Notes under the pieces: generated by a model
What the model saw: only the letters and a program-made list of their open reading frames with translations
Databases searched by the model: none
Told to the model about the DNA's origin: nothing
Assembly: GCF_013702265.1 (NCBI RefSeq)
Contig: NZ_CP059348.1
Span: 1,674,001 to 1,738,000 of the forward strand
Direction: 5' to 3'
Origin: Providencia rettgeri
GTDB lineage: Bacteria; Pseudomonadota; Gammaproteobacteria; Enterobacterales; Enterobacteriaceae
DNA length: 64,000 nt
In this document: positions 9,247 through 19,138 of the stretch, piece by piece
Position numbering within the stretch: position 1 is the stretch's first letter
Layout: every line of letters starts with the position of its first letter
Translations under genes and position numbers: made by a program

Positions 9247-9690
9247 TTATTGGGTTCTCCGTAAAGTCGCGCGTTGAGCAAATTCATCCATCTGCTTTTG
9301 CTCTAAGCGATTTTGACGTTGGTTTTGAGTGTGTTCTGCACGCTGGATCAGGGTATCGAACGCATTGACGCGTTGCTGTTTTTCTTGCCAATGACGATTG
9401 GCGTCACTGACGCGCTGTTCCCAGAGCGTTAATTGCTGTTGTTGCTGCTCGATAGTCAGTTCCAAAGTCACAAGAAATTGCTGATAGTTCTGCCATTTGT
9501 CCGAGTCCATACCCGTGTGCAATGTTTGGTTTAATTTCTGTCGATATTCCGACTGATAGTTTTCCAACATGTGCAACTGCTCCGCCATTTGCGTGTGCGT
9601 TTGGCGAACTTGAGCAAGGACTTTAGCCGCTTCCTCTGAGGCATCTTCTGCTAAGCTCAGTAAGGTCGCTAATGCATGACTATTGGACAT
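9247..9690 (-). CDS. fliJ: Flagellar export chaperone/stalk protein FliJ
   Basis: FliJ (147 aa) is the coiled-coil stalk that sits in the FliI hexamer and couples it to FlhA. The sequence is almost entirely heptad-like helix, very rich in Gln, Glu and Leu, with a QQQQQ run near residues 77-81. Length and position between fliI and fliK are as expected. It lies 11 bases after fliI and abuts fliK. Confidence 0.93.
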   Translation of the reverse strand: MSNSHALATLLSLAEDASEEAAKVLAQVRQTHTQMAEQLHMLENYQSEYRQKLNQTLHTGMDSDKWQNYQQFLVTLELTIEQQQQQLTLWEQRVSDANRHWQEKQQRVNAFDTLIQRAEHTQNQRQNRLEQKQMDEFAQRATLRRTQ

Positions 9691-9701
9691 CGCATTCCTC
9701 G

Positions 9702-11066
9702 TTATTCATTGGGAACAACATGAGCCAGTTGTTCACAAGCGGTTTGATAATCACAACGTTCATCAATATCTTGCTGTAAAAACTTCGACATTCTTGGGTA
9801 ATACTGAATTGCGGTATCGAGCATCGGATCGCTACCCATTGCGTAAGCGCCGACGTTAATTAGGTCACGGTTGCGTTGATAGCTGGATGTGAGCTGTTTA
9901 AAACGCTGGATCTTACGATAATGTTCTTTGGCGATAAGCTCCGTCATGGCACGGCTAATGGAGGCTTCAATATCAATGGCAGGGTAGTGCCCAGATTCTG
10001 CCAATGAACGTGACAGAACAATGTGTCCATCTAAAATAGCGCGCGCGGAGTCTGCAATTGGGTCTTGTTGGTCATCCCCTTCAGTCAACACGGTATAAAA
10101 GGCGGTAATCGAGCCGCCGTTTTTCCCATTACCCGCACGCTCAACGAGGGCAGGTAATTTCGCAAAAACGGACGGTGGATAGCCTTTGGTTGCTGGGGGT
10201 TCACCAACGGCAAGCGCAATTTCACGCTGTGCCATACTGTAGCGTGTGAGTGAATCCATGATCAGCAATACGCTTTTGCCTTGGTCACGGAAATATTCCG
10301 CAATACGGGTAGCGTAAGATGCCCCTTGCATCCGTAGTAACGGCGAAACATCTGCAGGCGCGGCGACGACAACGGCTCGGCGTAACCCTTCGGCACCTAA
10401 GATATTTTCAATAAAGTCTTTAACTTCGCGCCCACGCTCACCGATCAGCCCGACGACAATAATGTCCGCTTGAGTGAAGCGCGCCATCATGCCGAGTAAG
10501 ACGCTTTTACCGACGCCGGAACCTGCAAACAGTCCCATACGTTGGCCGCGACCGACAGTTAGCAGCGAGTTAATCGCTCGCACGCCCACATCTAAAATAT
10601 CGTGGATTGGCGTACGCTCCAGCGGGTTGATGGACGGCGTGATCAACGGCGCACGTTGTTTGGTTTCCAGTGGTCCTTTGCCATCAAGCGGAGTCCCTTG
10701 GGCATCTAATACGCGCCCAAGTAGTTCATTACCAAGTGGCAGCAGGCGACTCGTTTGTCCGTCTTCTCCAGACGTTTGCGCATACACGCGCGCACCCGGC
10801 GAAATACCTTCGAGGTCGGAGAGCGGCATCAACAACATGCGAGGTCCGTTAAAGCCAACCACTTCGCAGACAACTTCGTCAGTGCCACCATTAATAATGC
10901 GTTCGATATAGCAGGTGGCGCCTAAAGGCATTTTAATGCCTTCGGCTTCCATCACGAGACCTGTAATTTTGGTCAAACGTCCATAGCGGCGTACCATCGG
11001 AATGCCTTTCATGCGTGACTCTAAGTCATCGAGAGACGCTATCCAACGGCCGAGTCTCGCAGTCAT
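9702..11066 (-). CDS. fliI: Flagellum-specific ATPase FliI
   Basis: FliI (454 aa) is the hexameric export ATPase related to F1-beta. The Walker A is AGSGVGKS at residues 181-188; [14 protein letters not shown] and the Walker B region [16 protein letters not shown] follow. I chose the ATG at 11066 because it gives a 4-base ATGA overlap with the fliH stop and a GGAGAG ribosome site; a longer in-frame start lies inside fliH. The product begins MTARLGRW. Confidence 0.97.
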   Translation of the reverse strand: MTARLGRWIASLDDLESRMKGIPMVRRYGRLTKITGLVMEAEGIKMPLGATCYIERIINGGTDEVVCEVVGFNGPRMLLMPLSDLEGISPGARVYAQTSGEDGQTSRLLPLGNELLGRVLDAQGTPLDGKGPLETKQRAPLITPSINPLERTPIHDILDVGVRAINSLLTVGRGQRMGLFAGSGVGKSVLLGMMARFTQADIIVVGLIGERGREVKDFIENILGAEGLRRAVVVAAPADVSPLLRMQGASYATRIAEYFRDQGKSVLLIMDSLTRYSMAQREIALAVGEPPATKGYPPSVFAKLPALVERAGNGKNGGSITAFYTVLTEGDDQQDPIADSARAILDGHIVLSRSLAESGHYPAIDIEASISRAMTELIAKEHYRKIQRFKQLTSSYQRNRDLINVGAYAMGSDPMLDTAIQYYPRMSKFLQQDIDERCDYQTACEQLAHVVPNE

Positions 11067-11794
11067 GACAAGCTCTCCGGTGCATATAGACGGCATAATT
11101 CTTGCCAGCGAGTGGCGACCGTCATATCAATTTCACCATCTTCAGCGACCACGCGACAGCCACCCATATGCAGGCTTGGGTCGGCGACTAAGCGCCAGCC
11201 ATTCAAGTCTAACAATGAGCCTAAGTGTTGTTCGATAAGCGCCACATGATTCGGGTTCACATGCAGTTCAGGCTGGCTCGCAAATATTGGTTTTTGTTGC
11301 ATTAAATGGCTAATTTCTTCTAACAGCGCGGTACCATCGCACACAGTTGATTGCCCCAACACTTGCTTCGCGGCGGTTAGCGCGATTTGCAGCAATTTGG
11401 TAGTAACTACCGTGTCAAAGGTATCCAGCGAATAGTGAAATTCTGATAACAGTTTCTGCCACGTTTCAATCACCGGTTGCTGAAGGGCGAGGGCCTGCTC
11501 GCTCCCTTGCTGCTCACCAGAACGTAAACCTTCGGTAAAACCGGCTTGATAACCCTCTTTTTGACCTTTTTCAAAGCCTTGTTGGAAGCCCGTTTTCTGG
11601 GCATCCTCTTTGATGTTATCCAGCAGGTTGATCTGCTCGAGCACTTCTTTTGGCTCTAAGCAGGGGACTTTTGGCGTGTTCGGTTCAGGAACATCATTCA
11701 ACGGCGGGATAGCCGATGAATTCAAATCCCATTGATTAAGTTCCCGTAACTGCCAAGGTTGCCATTGCTGATTATTTTTGGATGTATTAGACAT
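11063..11794 (-). CDS. fliH: Flagellar assembly protein FliH
   Basis: FliH (243 aa from this start) is the dimeric peripheral stalk that inhibits FliI and tethers it to FliN. The central region has GxxxG-type repeats ([18 protein letters not shown]), a hallmark of FliH, and the C-terminal part resembles the V/F-ATPase peripheral stalk. The ATG at 11794 overlaps the fliG stop by 8 bases and has a GGTGGAG ribosome site; the longer frame begins inside fliG. Confidence 0.95.
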   Translation of the reverse strand: MSNTSKNNQQWQPWQLRELNQWDLNSSAIPPLNDVPEPNTPKVPCLEPKEVLEQINLLDNIKEDAQKTGFQQGFEKGQKEGYQAGFTEGLRSGEQQGSEQALALQQPVIETWQKLLSEFHYSLDTFDTVVTTKLLQIALTAAKQVLGQSTVCDGTALLEEISHLMQQKPIFASQPELHVNPNHVALIEQHLGSLLDLNGWRLVADPSLHMGGCRVVAEDGEIDMTVATRWQELCRLYAPESLS

Positions 11795-12779
11795 ACACGT
11801 CGTCTCCACCACCAATCGCGATCTCGCCTTTCTCCATTAAGCGGCGAACAATCATTAGAATAGCCTTCTGCTCGGTTTCCACTTGTGACATACGAACTGG
11901 CGCTCGAGATTCCAGATCGTCGCGAACAATCTCGGCTGCACGCGCTGCCATATTGTTGAGGAAATGGTCGCGCAGAGCTTGGTTGCTGCCTTTGAGGGCA
12001 ATAACCAGCGAGTCGGTAGAAACGTCTTGCAGAATGCGCTGAATGCTGCGGTTGTCCACTTCGATAAGGTTTTCGAACAGGAACATTTCGTCGATAATGC
12101 GCTGAGCCAGCTCACCATCGTAATCACGCATGGCATCGATAACGCTTTCTTCTTGCTGATTTTTCATCAGGTTGATAATTTCTGCCGCGGTTCTTATGCC
12201 ACCCATTTTGCTGCGCTTGAGGTTCTGACCGTCTAGCAGGTTATTTAGAACTTCGGTCAGTTCAGCTAATGCAGCTGGCTGAACGCCACCAAATGTTGCG
12301 ATACGCAGCATTATGTCGTTACGTTGGCGTTCTTCGAACAGCTCTAAAACATCGGCCGCTAAGTTGCGTTTTAAGTGAACCAAAATTGTAGCGATGATCT
12401 GTGGATGTTCGTCGCGAATAATATCGGCAACCGTTTGTGGCTCCATATAGTTGAGGCTTTCGATACCAGAGGTAGTCTCTTGCTTCTCGAAAATATCTTC
12501 CAAAAGGCTGGCAGCACGTTCTTCCCCAAGCGCTTTGACCAATACCGAACGCAGGTAGTCGTTGGTGTTGATATTTAAGGCGGCAAACTGAATTGCCGAC
12601 TCTTCAAACTCGGTGAGCACTTCCGCCAGTTCGTTGTTGGAGATTTGGCGCATGTTGGACACCGCCATACTCAACTGCTGAACTTCTTTGGGATTCAGGT
12701 GCTTAAACACTTCCGCTGCCTGATCTTCGCCGAGTGTCATCAACATTACGGCGCTTTTTTCTGTTCCAGTTAAATTCAT
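11787..12779 (-). CDS. fliG: Flagellar motor switch protein FliG
   Basis: FliG (330 aa) is the C-ring rotor protein that contacts the stator MotA and the MS-ring FliF. The sequence begins [28 protein letters not shown]-like (N domain). The EHPQ motif of the middle domain is at about residue 124, and the C-terminal torque helix holds the expected charged residues ([16 protein letters not shown]). The ATG at 12779 overlaps the fliF stop as ATGA, which supports this start. Confidence 0.97.
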   Translation of the reverse strand: MNLTGTEKSAVMLMTLGEDQAAEVFKHLNPKEVQQLSMAVSNMRQISNNELAEVLTEFEESAIQFAALNINTNDYLRSVLVKALGEERAASLLEDIFEKQETTSGIESLNYMEPQTVADIIRDEHPQIIATILVHLKRNLAADVLELFEERQRNDIMLRIATFGGVQPAALAELTEVLNNLLDGQNLKRSKMGGIRTAAEIINLMKNQQEESVIDAMRDYDGELAQRIIDEMFLFENLIEVDNRSIQRILQDVSTDSLVIALKGSNQALRDHFLNNMAARAAEIVRDDLESRAPVRMSQVETEQKAILMIVRRLMEKGEIAIGGGDDVYV

Positions 12780-14467
12780 TGGGATTTTCCTAACCACTGA
12801 CGGATAACCATTGCCACGACTTGTGGGTCTTTCTCTGCCATTTCACGAATACGCTGGCTTTGAATTTCAGCGCTAACACGTTGACGAGTAAGACGGCGAC
12901 GGGTTTTCTCGTCCATATCTTCACTAATTTCTTCTTCCACCACGAACGGCGCTTTAACTTGAGATGCATTAGCAATAGAGATTTCCGCATCAATTTGCGC
13001 TTGTTGGGTTTTACGGTATTTCACCCACTGAGGTTTGATACCGAAGCGCCACATAAACCAAGCAATCAACGCGATCAGCAAGATTTTGCCGTAATCTAAC
13101 GCTTGGCCAATCACTTGCGGGTTATTCAACAACGAAGGCTCTTCAACCACTGGCGTATCGTCAGTAAATAAGGAGTTCGTAATGTTGATGGAGTCGCCAC
13201 GCTGCGCGGAATAGCCCATCGCTTCACGGGTTAATGCATCAATTTGTTGCAACATTTCTGGTGGGAGCGGCTTCATTTCTGGGCCTTTCTCACCTTCTTG
13301 GGATTGGTAATTGACGATCACCGCAACAGACAGTCGATCAACGACACCAATTTGGCGCTGTGTGTGACTGATTTTGCGATCCACTTCGTAGTTTGTGGTT
13401 TCATCACGCTGGGTATTGAGGGTGCCATTACGGTTATTCCCGGCAGTTTTCCCATCGGTGCTTTCTTTATTAGCATCAATCGGTGCGCTCGGTGCGCTTA
13501 CTGGTTGGTTCGATAATGCGCCCGGTACGCCACTTGGGCCACCGTTACTGTTTTGCAGACTTTCGCTGTTCTGGCGAGAACGAACCGCAGCCGCATCAGG
13601 GGTTTGGTTTGGCTTGTACTCTTCAGAAGTCTGCTCAACTTTTGAAAAATCCATCTGCGCAGTGACTTGCGCGTGAATATTGGCACGACCGACTAATGGC
13701 GACAGAATATCTTCAATGCGCTCTTTAAGATGGGCTTCCATCTCTTTGGTCATTTTGATTTGTGCGCTATTGGCAGATTGTTGGCTATTGTCGTTATTGG
13801 TGAGTAGGCGACCCGTTTGGTCGACAATGATCACGTTGGCGGCGGTTAAGCCTGTCACGCTGCTTGAAACCATGTGGACGATAGCGCTAATTTGCCCTTC
13901 ATCTAACATTCTGCCCGGCAATAAACCGACAGTGACCGAGGCGGTCGGCAGTTTTTGTTCGCGGACGAATAAGGTTGGTTTAGGGATAGCCAAATGGACT
14001 CGAGCGCTTTGAACTGGGCTGAGGGATTCGATGGTACGAGAAAGCTCACCTTCAAGGGCGCGCTGATAGTTGATTTGCTCGCTAAATTGGCTGATACCAA
14101 ATTGTTCTTTATCAAGCAGTTCAAAACCGGTATTTCCGCCTTTCGGTAGACCTGATTGCGCCAGTTTCAAACGTAATTCATGGACTTTATCAGCAGGCAC
14201 AAGAATAGCGCTGCCGTTATCCGCGATTTGATAAGGGACGTTCATCTGGGTCAATTGACCGACAATATCGCCACCATCTTTTGCGCTAAGGTTACTCAGC
14301 AGCACGCGATAGTCAGGGCTACGGAACCAGAGGAGCAGGGCGACAATAATAGATATCGCAGCAGCACCGGCAATAATTAACGGTATTTTCGGGTCGGCTT
14401 TGATGCTTTCGATCAGTGAGGCAAAACCTTTTTTGGCCTCCCCCGTATCTTTAGATGCGGTACTCAT
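12776..14467 (-). CDS. fliF: Flagellar MS-ring protein FliF
   Basis: FliF (563 aa) forms the MS ring and is the first structure built in the membrane. It has two membrane helices, near residues 28-48 and 455-471, with the periplasmic ring-building domains between them. A polar Ser/Asn/Gly-rich insert lies at about residues 300-350. The C-terminal tail ([18 protein letters not shown]) is the FliG-binding segment. It is first in fliFGHIJK, divergent from fliE. Confidence 0.97.
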   Translation of the reverse strand: MSTASKDTGEAKKGFASLIESIKADPKIPLIIAGAAAISIIVALLLWFRSPDYRVLLSNLSAKDGGDIVGQLTQMNVPYQIADNGSAILVPADKVHELRLKLAQSGLPKGGNTGFELLDKEQFGISQFSEQINYQRALEGELSRTIESLSPVQSARVHLAIPKPTLFVREQKLPTASVTVGLLPGRMLDEGQISAIVHMVSSSVTGLTAANVIIVDQTGRLLTNNDNSQQSANSAQIKMTKEMEAHLKERIEDILSPLVGRANIHAQVTAQMDFSKVEQTSEEYKPNQTPDAAAVRSRQNSESLQNSNGGPSGVPGALSNQPVSAPSAPIDANKESTDGKTAGNNRNGTLNTQRDETTNYEVDRKISHTQRQIGVVDRLSVAVIVNYQSQEGEKGPEMKPLPPEMLQQIDALTREAMGYSAQRGDSINITNSLFTDDTPVVEEPSLLNNPQVIGQALDYGKILLIALIAWFMWRFGIKPQWVKYRKTQQAQIDAEISIANASQVKAPFVVEEEISEDMDEKTRRRLTRQRVSAEIQSQRIREMAEKDPQVVAMVIRQWLGKSQ

Positions 14468-14727
14468 AAATATTCCCTGCTATGCAAACTAAACGGATGA
14501 ATATACGTTTGGTGAAACAATCTTATTTCCCTCTTCGTAACCTCATTTTTTTACGCTGCTATTATTTATTGTCTTGATGCAATCTAATGACGGAATCAGC
14601 CTATAATTTTGGTGTTATTTATCGGCTTCAAGTAAAAAACGGTGTGGTAGGGTAGGCAAACTAAAATTCGTGACGGCAATTTTTTGCTCAATTTACCGTT
14701 CAACCGAGATTAACTGAAGAGAACAGA
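14468..14727. promoter_or_regulatory. Divergent fliF / fliE promoter region
   Basis: This 260-base gap separates divergent fliF and fliE and should carry the FlhD4C2-dependent class 2 promoters of both units. I cannot place the FlhDC boxes by eye. A minus-strand GCCGATAA at 14626-14619 matches a sigma-28 -10 element, but no TAAA lies 15 bases upstream, so I do not call it a promoter. Confidence 0.45.
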
Positions 14728-15039
14728 ATGACGATTCAAGCGATTGAAGGGGTGGTTTCCCAACTAAATGTGATGGCGACTCAAGCGGCACATAACACCA
14801 AACCCGTTGTAGAGCCGGTGGGTTTTGCTGATCACTTAGTGGCCTCCGTGAACCAAATCAATGAAACTCGCGTGCAATCTGCACAAAAAGTACAGGATTT
14901 CACCCTAGGTAAGCCTGATGTTTCATTAAATGATGTGATGGTCGATATGCAAAAAGCCAGCTTGAGCCTACAAATGGGCATTCAGGTGCGTAATAAGCTG
15001 GTGGCAGCGTACCAAGAGATTATGTCAATGCCAGTGTGA
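14728..15039 (+). CDS. fliE: Flagellar hook-basal body complex protein FliE
   Basis: FliE (103 aa) links the MS ring to the proximal rod and is an early export substrate. The C-terminal half has SLNDVMVDMQKASLSLQMGIQVRNK, which matches the conserved helix pair of FliE, followed by AYQEIMSMPV. It is monocistronic and divergent from fliF, with a GAAGAG ribosome site and a strong terminator downstream. Confidence 0.96.
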   Translation: MTIQAIEGVVSQLNVMATQAAHNTKPVVEPVGFADHLVASVNQINETRVQSAQKVQDFTLGKPDVSLNDVMVDMQKASLSLQMGIQVRNKLVAAYQEIMSMPV

Positions 15040-15071
15040 TTATCATTCTTTAATATTTATGTATTGATACG

Positions 15072-15097
15072 AAACGCAGGCAATGCCTGCGTTTTTT
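15072..15097 (+). terminator. Intrinsic terminator after fliE
   Basis: AAACGCAGGC (15072-15081) pairs with GCCTGCGTTT (15085-15094) around a 3-base loop, followed by T residues. Confidence 0.85.
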
Positions 15098-15256
15098 ATT
15101 TGTTTTTAAATTGCGAAGTAGGCATCAATAAATAAGTTAATCTATTATTATTCCCCTTTACCATTTTAAATCTAATAATTTCTTACTCATGTAGGGTGAA
15201 TGGGTAATACACTAAATTAGTGTTTATTTTGTGAGCTCAATAATAGTGGGTATATT

Positions 15257-15673
15257 ATGAATAATAATATTGATGAAAGTCATAGCCGAGATAATGTTAT
15301 TAACAAAGGAGATTATGAAAGTGTTATTAAAAAAGGTGCGTTCTTTATATTAAATAGTAGTGGTGAAACCATTAATTCTATTATCGTAAGTTATTATTCT
15401 GGGTTGAAAGGAAATAAAACGACACAACGAATTAACAAGCTAGAGCATTTAGAAATGGCAGAGTCTGGATGTGAATTTACGTACACTGTAATGGCGTGGA
15501 GTCATACGGACTATTGGGATGTTGATTTTAAAATATCAACAGGAAAAATCATATCTTATAGAAAACAAGCCTGTAATATCCGGCATTGGGATAATGGTAT
15601 TGTGATTATTAATATAGTTAAGAATTTTAAATTGCTTATAAAATTTTCGAATTCAGGTGGTTGTCATAGTTAA
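15257..15673 (+). CDS. Small protein, paralogue of the next gene; possible PUD1_2-like beta-sandwich
   Basis: This 138-aa protein has no signal peptide and does not match a flagellar family. Its C-terminal half shares a pattern with the next gene: DYW-x-V-D/E, SG, CN, D-x-G-x-V, then FS-x-S-x-GC. I think both resemble the Up-regulated-in-Daf-2 (PUD1_2) domain, a small aegerolysin-like fold in which a DYW/DWW motif recurs, but I cannot run the profile. The gene is clearly AT-rich against the flagellar genes, which suggests acquisition. It probably forms an operon with the next two genes (24- and 10-base gaps). Confidence 0.6.
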   Translation: MNNNIDESHSRDNVINKGDYESVIKKGAFFILNSSGETINSIIVSYYSGLKGNKTTQRINKLEHLEMAESGCEFTYTVMAWSHTDYWDVDFKISTGKIISYRKQACNIRHWDNGIVIINIVKNFKLLIKFSNSGGCHS

Positions 15674-15697
15674 TTTTTCAATAAAGATTGGAGATAA

Positions 15698-16111
15698 ATG
15701 GATAACGTAATAGAAAAAGCGATTTCAACTAACCATACTGGTTATTTTTATGTGATGAACTGCTCTTTACAGGAGCTACAATCTGTTAGTGTCACACATT
15801 CTACAGATTATCCTCATAGCATGCTTCATATTACTGCTGATTACAGTAACCTAAAAAATATGAACACAACTAAATTGGGATATTCATTTCCATATGAAAC
15901 AGGCTTTTTATCCCACTTTGATTACTGGACTGTTGAGATAGAAACAGCATCTGGATACAAATATAAAACTAATGATTATTTTCTTTGTAACCTGAGTTAC
16001 GACGATGATGGTTTTGTGTATATGGCTATTCTTCCTGATTTATCAGTTCATACTATTTTTTCTTATTCAACAGGATGTGTGAATCATTTGATAAATAATT
16101 TTTCTAAATAA
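15698..16111 (+). CDS. Small protein, second paralogue; possible PUD1_2-like
   Basis: This 137-aa protein starts after a TTGGAG ribosome site. It shares with its neighbour the N-terminal F-x-V/L-N motif, the ETGF-x-x-x-x-DYW-x-V core (about residues 65-77), the SG-x-x-Y block, CN-x-x-x-D-D/N-G and the terminal FSYSTGC. The VTHSTDY and YETGF segments are what suggest the PUD1_2 domain. No signal peptide, membrane helix or catalytic motif is visible. The function is unknown; a secreted or surface beta-sandwich partner is speculative. It is AT-rich like its neighbours. Confidence 0.6.
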   Translation: MDNVIEKAISTNHTGYFYVMNCSLQELQSVSVTHSTDYPHSMLHITADYSNLKNMNTTKLGYSFPYETGFLSHFDYWTVEIETASGYKYKTNDYFLCNLSYDDDGFVYMAILPDLSVHTIFSYSTGCVNHLINNFSK

Positions 16112-16121
16112 GGTTTATGCA

Positions 16122-16481
16122 ATGAATAAAAAAATAATTTTACTAAGTTGTATGTTGTTCTCAAGTTTTTCCATGGCGGAAAAAATTAATATTAATAGGG
16201 CATTTTCAGATAATTGTAATACCTACATCAATAAAGAAAAAAGAATTTCGACTATCACATTAGGTGAACAAGATGTATTTAACAAAAGAGCATTTTTCAC
16301 AATAACTCTACGTGATGGTGATTCGGACACAAAAGAAATATCTATATTGGAATCGGTTGGGAACGAGTATGGTAGAGCAATGTTCCAGCTGATGAACACT
16401 GCATATTTATCAAATTCAAATATTAAAATAACGCGTTGTGAACTCAATAAAATTGCAGGTGCTTCAATAGCCTATAAATAA
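16122..16481 (+). CDS. Small secreted protein of unknown function, third in the PUD-like operon
   Basis: This 119-aa protein has a clear signal peptide (MNKKIILLSCMLFSSFSMA, cleavage near residue 19). The mature part is about 100 residues with two cysteines (in SDNCNTY and ITRCEL) that could form a disulfide. The segment YGRAMFQLMNTAYL before a beta strand and Cys is common in small periplasmic or secreted beta proteins, but I cannot name the family. It follows the two paralogues by 10 bases and ends before a terminator, so the three genes look like one unit. Confidence 0.6.
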   Translation: MNKKIILLSCMLFSSFSMAEKININRAFSDNCNTYINKEKRISTITLGEQDVFNKRAFFTITLRDGDSDTKEISILESVGNEYGRAMFQLMNTAYLSNSNIKITRCELNKIAGASIAYK

Positions 16482-16504
16482 AAAGTCAGTTGTTTTGATA
16501 GCTA

Positions 16505-16529
16505 GAGGGTAATCAATACCCTCATTTTT
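16505..16529 (+). terminator. Intrinsic terminator after the three-gene operon
   Basis: GAGGGTA (16505-16511) pairs with TACCCTC (16517-16523), followed by ATTTTTA. It lies 23 bases after the stop of the secreted protein. Confidence 0.7.
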
Positions 16530-16544
16530 ATAATTCTCTTAGAT

Positions 16545-16585
16545 CTTCCTGATATAAAAATATATTTATTTTATACATCAGGAAG
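16545..16585 (-). terminator. Long hairpin at the end of the DUF1097 gene
   Basis: CTTCCTGAT (16545-16553) and ATCAGGAAG (16577-16585) form an inverted repeat with an AT-rich centre; it includes the stop codon of the DUF1097 gene. There is no clear T tract, so its role as a terminator is tentative. Confidence 0.4.
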
Positions 16586-17042
16586 TGCTATCCAGTTTTT
16601 TGACTAACCAGAGACCACTTTGTTTCATTGCGTAGCCAAATAAAACGCCGACAATAAGCGACGGGATAGTCAGTTGCCAATTACCTTGCGCTGCAAAGGT
16701 TGCACAGGCACCGATAAAGGTTCCAGGAATATAGGCCAACCACGATTTTTGGGCTTGAAAGCACATGATAAAAGCGATAATCGTGGTCACAAAGTAGCCT
16801 GCAAAATTAGGTAGGTCATGGGTGAGTTTATCGCTATGAATAATGACTAATCCCCAAACAACACCACTTAAAGCCGTCAGTGCAGTGACAAGCAATCCCT
16901 TTATCCCTTCTTTGGGATAAGCAAAATAAGCCGTGCAGCCTAAAAAGCCCGCCCAACTGATCAAGCCAAAGAGATCAGCAACCCATGCCCATAACCCAGA
17001 AAGAATTGCAGTCGTTAATGATAGAGAAAAAAGTAGTTTCAC
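16578..17042 (-). CDS. DUF1097 family inner membrane protein (YcdZ-like)
   Basis: This 154-aa protein is hydrophobic throughout, with about five membrane segments. It has WAWVADLFGLISWAGFLGCTAYFA and a repeated GxxxGxxAT pattern (PGTFIGACATFA), as in DUF1097 proteins such as E. coli YcdZ. The function of the family is unknown. The start codon is GTG at 17042. It is convergent with the three-gene operon and lies alone. Confidence 0.75.
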   Translation of the reverse strand: MKLLFSLSLTTAILSGLWAWVADLFGLISWAGFLGCTAYFAYPKEGIKGLLVTALTALSGVVWGLVIIHSDKLTHDLPNFAGYFVTTIIAFIMCFQAQKSWLAYIPGTFIGACATFAAQGNWQLTIPSLIVGVLFGYAMKQSGLWLVKKLDSTS

Positions 17043-17237
17043 AATGCGTACTTCATGAATAAGTTAAGATAACAACTTTGAGAAAGCTGAGCATTGTATA
17101 GAGGGATTTTAATTGTTGCAATTAAATGATGGATAATTATTGTGGAGGAAAGACATAATGTATAAGTTAAAAGTGTTATGGATGATTTGAAATCAATTTT
17201 AGAAAATTGAATGGATATATTGATAATTAATCGTTAA

Positions 17238-17270
17238 ATAAAAATTAGCATCAATTTACATTGATGCTAA
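17238..17270 (-). terminator. Intrinsic terminator after the trimeric autotransporter gene
   Basis: A perfect 10-bp inverted repeat (TTAGCATCAA at 17245-17254, TTGATGCTAA at 17261-17270) is followed on the minus strand by a T-rich tail (17244-17238). Confidence 0.75.
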
Positions 17271-17311
17271 TAAATATGGCAAGAAGAATAAAGATAATTA
17301 TTGGATGGAAA

Positions 17312-18367
17312 TTACCAACCGTAAGCAATACCTGCACCAATAACTGCGCTATCAGAATTATTCCAAGAAATAGAGCTACGAACGTTTAAATTTTGTTTGA
17401 TTTGATATTGAGCTCCTGCGGCAACGGCTTTACCATTCTTAAAGTTACCTGCGCCTAAACCCATACTAAAACGGTTGCCGGTAATATAGGGAATATTGCT
17501 CATTGCAGCAACAGAGGCAATACCTGCATTGGCATCACGAGCAGTTTGGTTGATTTTACTTTCCATTCTTTCAAATCTAGAATCAATTTGCTTAAAGTGT
17601 TGAGTATGTAATTTGTCTTGTTTATCTAGTTTCTTTATTTCTGCATTAAGTCGTTTGGTTTCTTCAAGGTTTTTTTCACTGACATCATTAATTAGAGAGT
17701 TAATAACCACTTCACTATTAAATAATTCTTTGTCAGTATATTTTTTGATTTTTATTTCATTGTTTTTAATATTCCCCTCAAGTACAGAGACGGAATTTTC
17801 TAATTCCTTAATAGAATCAAGTGTTTTCATTTGATTTTCAAAGTTTATTTTTTCATTGATGCTACTAGTATTATTTAAATCAGAAATTGATATATTTAAC
17901 ATATTAATGTCATCAGTGTTATTTCTAACTCTTTCATCGAGAGAATTTGAGTTGCTTTGTAAGAATATGGGTGGATTATTATCCGGCGATATTGGTGGAT
18001 AGTATAATTGGCCAATTGGCGAGCCAGCGTGAGAGTAGGGAGGAGATGGAGGGGTAGAGCCGGGTAATGTTGAGGTAGGTGAACGACTTGGTGTTTGTGG
18101 TGCTGACTGTTGCATCATTGGCGATAAGCTTTCTGCAGCAAAGGTGCTGATGTCAATGATAGGGGCCATTTCCTCAACGATATTGGCATATTTTTTTATT
18201 TTAGCTTTTTGAATATCGATGATATTTCGATTATCTTCATGCCGGTGTTCTGGATAATCATAAGGTGCATTAATCGCATCTTGATAACCAGTTAAAGCAA
18301 GGGATTGAGAAGATAAGGACGTGAGGATCACCATACTTAAAGTACTTAATAGTAATTTATTTTTCAT
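17312..18367 (-). CDS. Short YadA-type trimeric autotransporter (adhesin-like)
   Basis: This 351-aa protein has a signal peptide (about residues 1-25), then a Pro/Ser-rich segment (about residues 85-135, with PSRSPTSTLPGSTPPSPP). A long coiled-coil stalk rich in Asn, Lys and Glu follows (about 145-285). The C-terminal YadA membrane anchor (about 297-351) reads NRFSMGLGAGNFKNGKAVAAGA and ends GAGIAYGW. No YadA-head or HIA-like repeats are visible, so the passenger is mainly stalk and a proline linker. Such proteins form trimeric outer-membrane fibres. It is flanked by AT-rich DNA and stands alone. Confidence 0.85.
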   Translation of the reverse strand: MKNKLLLSTLSMVILTSLSSQSLALTGYQDAINAPYDYPEHRHEDNRNIIDIQKAKIKKYANIVEEMAPIIDISTFAAESLSPMMQQSAPQTPSRSPTSTLPGSTPPSPPYSHAGSPIGQLYYPPISPDNNPPIFLQSNSNSLDERVRNNTDDINMLNISISDLNNTSSINEKINFENQMKTLDSIKELENSVSVLEGNIKNNEIKIKKYTDKELFNSEVVINSLINDVSEKNLEETKRLNAEIKKLDKQDKLHTQHFKQIDSRFERMESKINQTARDANAGIASVAAMSNIPYITGNRFSMGLGAGNFKNGKAVAAGAQYQIKQNLNVRSSISWNNSDSAVIGAGIAYGW

Positions 18368-18613
18368 AACGAAATTTCCATATAACGAATAAAAATCATA
18401 AAGGAATAATTGAGGTAAATTATTCTTAAGAAAAAACGTTGAAATAATAATTTGGATGTTTTAAAAAATAAAATCCGTTTTTGTTTTTAATTAACTCGGG
18501 AAAATCGTGTTGGATGAAGATTAATACAATGGGATTGATGAGGGGAATAAAGTGTAATGCTTAGATGTTTTAAAGCAATTTAAAGATTAATTTTTACTAG
18601 GCTAATAATTTAG

Positions 18614-18641
18614 AAAAAGGGGAATATTAAATACATTCCCC
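18614..18641 (-). terminator. Intrinsic terminator after the DUF4822 gene
   Basis: On the minus strand GGGGAAT (18641-18635) pairs with ATTCCCC (18625-18619), followed by TTTTT (18618-18614). Confidence 0.65.
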
Positions 18642-18655
18642 AATCATGGTATAAA

Positions 18656-19138
18656 CTATTTTTTCACTTTATGGACGATATCAAAATATTTGGTTTTATC
18701 ATCCTGTGATGGGTAGATGCGGTAAGTATACTCTTCCGGTGTCACAGTCACGTTTTCAACCACACGCGTGAACAGGACTTCACCTTTGTCATCTTTGGCC
18801 GTTAATGAACGGGTTTTACCATCTTCGCTGAATGACCAATCACCTTGCATTTTAGGCGCCCCCTCAAGGGTTAGCATCTTAAACGTGCCATCAGGGAAAT
18901 ACTCTGCAAGCCCAAAGAAGTTCGCCACTTGTTTATCTGTTGCAGGCACCTCTTTTTTATCTTGATCGACAGCTTGAGTAGTTACCCAGACTTTATCAAT
19001 CATAATTTCTTCATAGGCATTGGTTTTTTTCGCGCTAACGGCTTGCTTTGCAACAGGTGCCGTTGAGTTAGCTTGAGCCGTAAAAGCAGCAGTGGTGGAC
19101 ATCACAATCAAGGCGGCAATAATCGGTTTTAATTTCAT
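18656..19138 (-). CDS. Secreted DUF4822 domain protein
   Basis: The product is 160 aa with a signal peptide (MKLKPIIAALIVMSTTAAFTA, cleavage near ANS). The mature domain contains VWVTTQAVDQ, AEYFPDGTFKMLTL, GDWSFSEDGKTRSL and YRIYPSQDD, which I recognise as the DUF4822 lipocalin-like fold; its role is unknown. I chose the ATG at 19138 because a TGGAG ribosome site lies just upstream; the longer frame from 19198 would put a second hydrophobic stretch before the signal peptide. It is monocistronic. Confidence 0.75.
   Translation of the reverse strand: MKLKPIIAALIVMSTTAAFTAQANSTAPVAKQAVSAKKTNAYEEIMIDKVWVTTQAVDQDKKEVPATDKQVANFFGLAEYFPDGTFKMLTLEGAPKMQGDWSFSEDGKTRSLTAKDDKGEVLFTRVVENVTVTPEEYTYRIYPSQDDKTKYFDIVHKVKK

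Noticed and set aside
14619-14645. Possible sigma-28 promoter for fliF
   Set aside because: The -10 GCCGATAA is perfect on the minus strand, but the position 15 bases upstream reads ACAC rather than TAAA.
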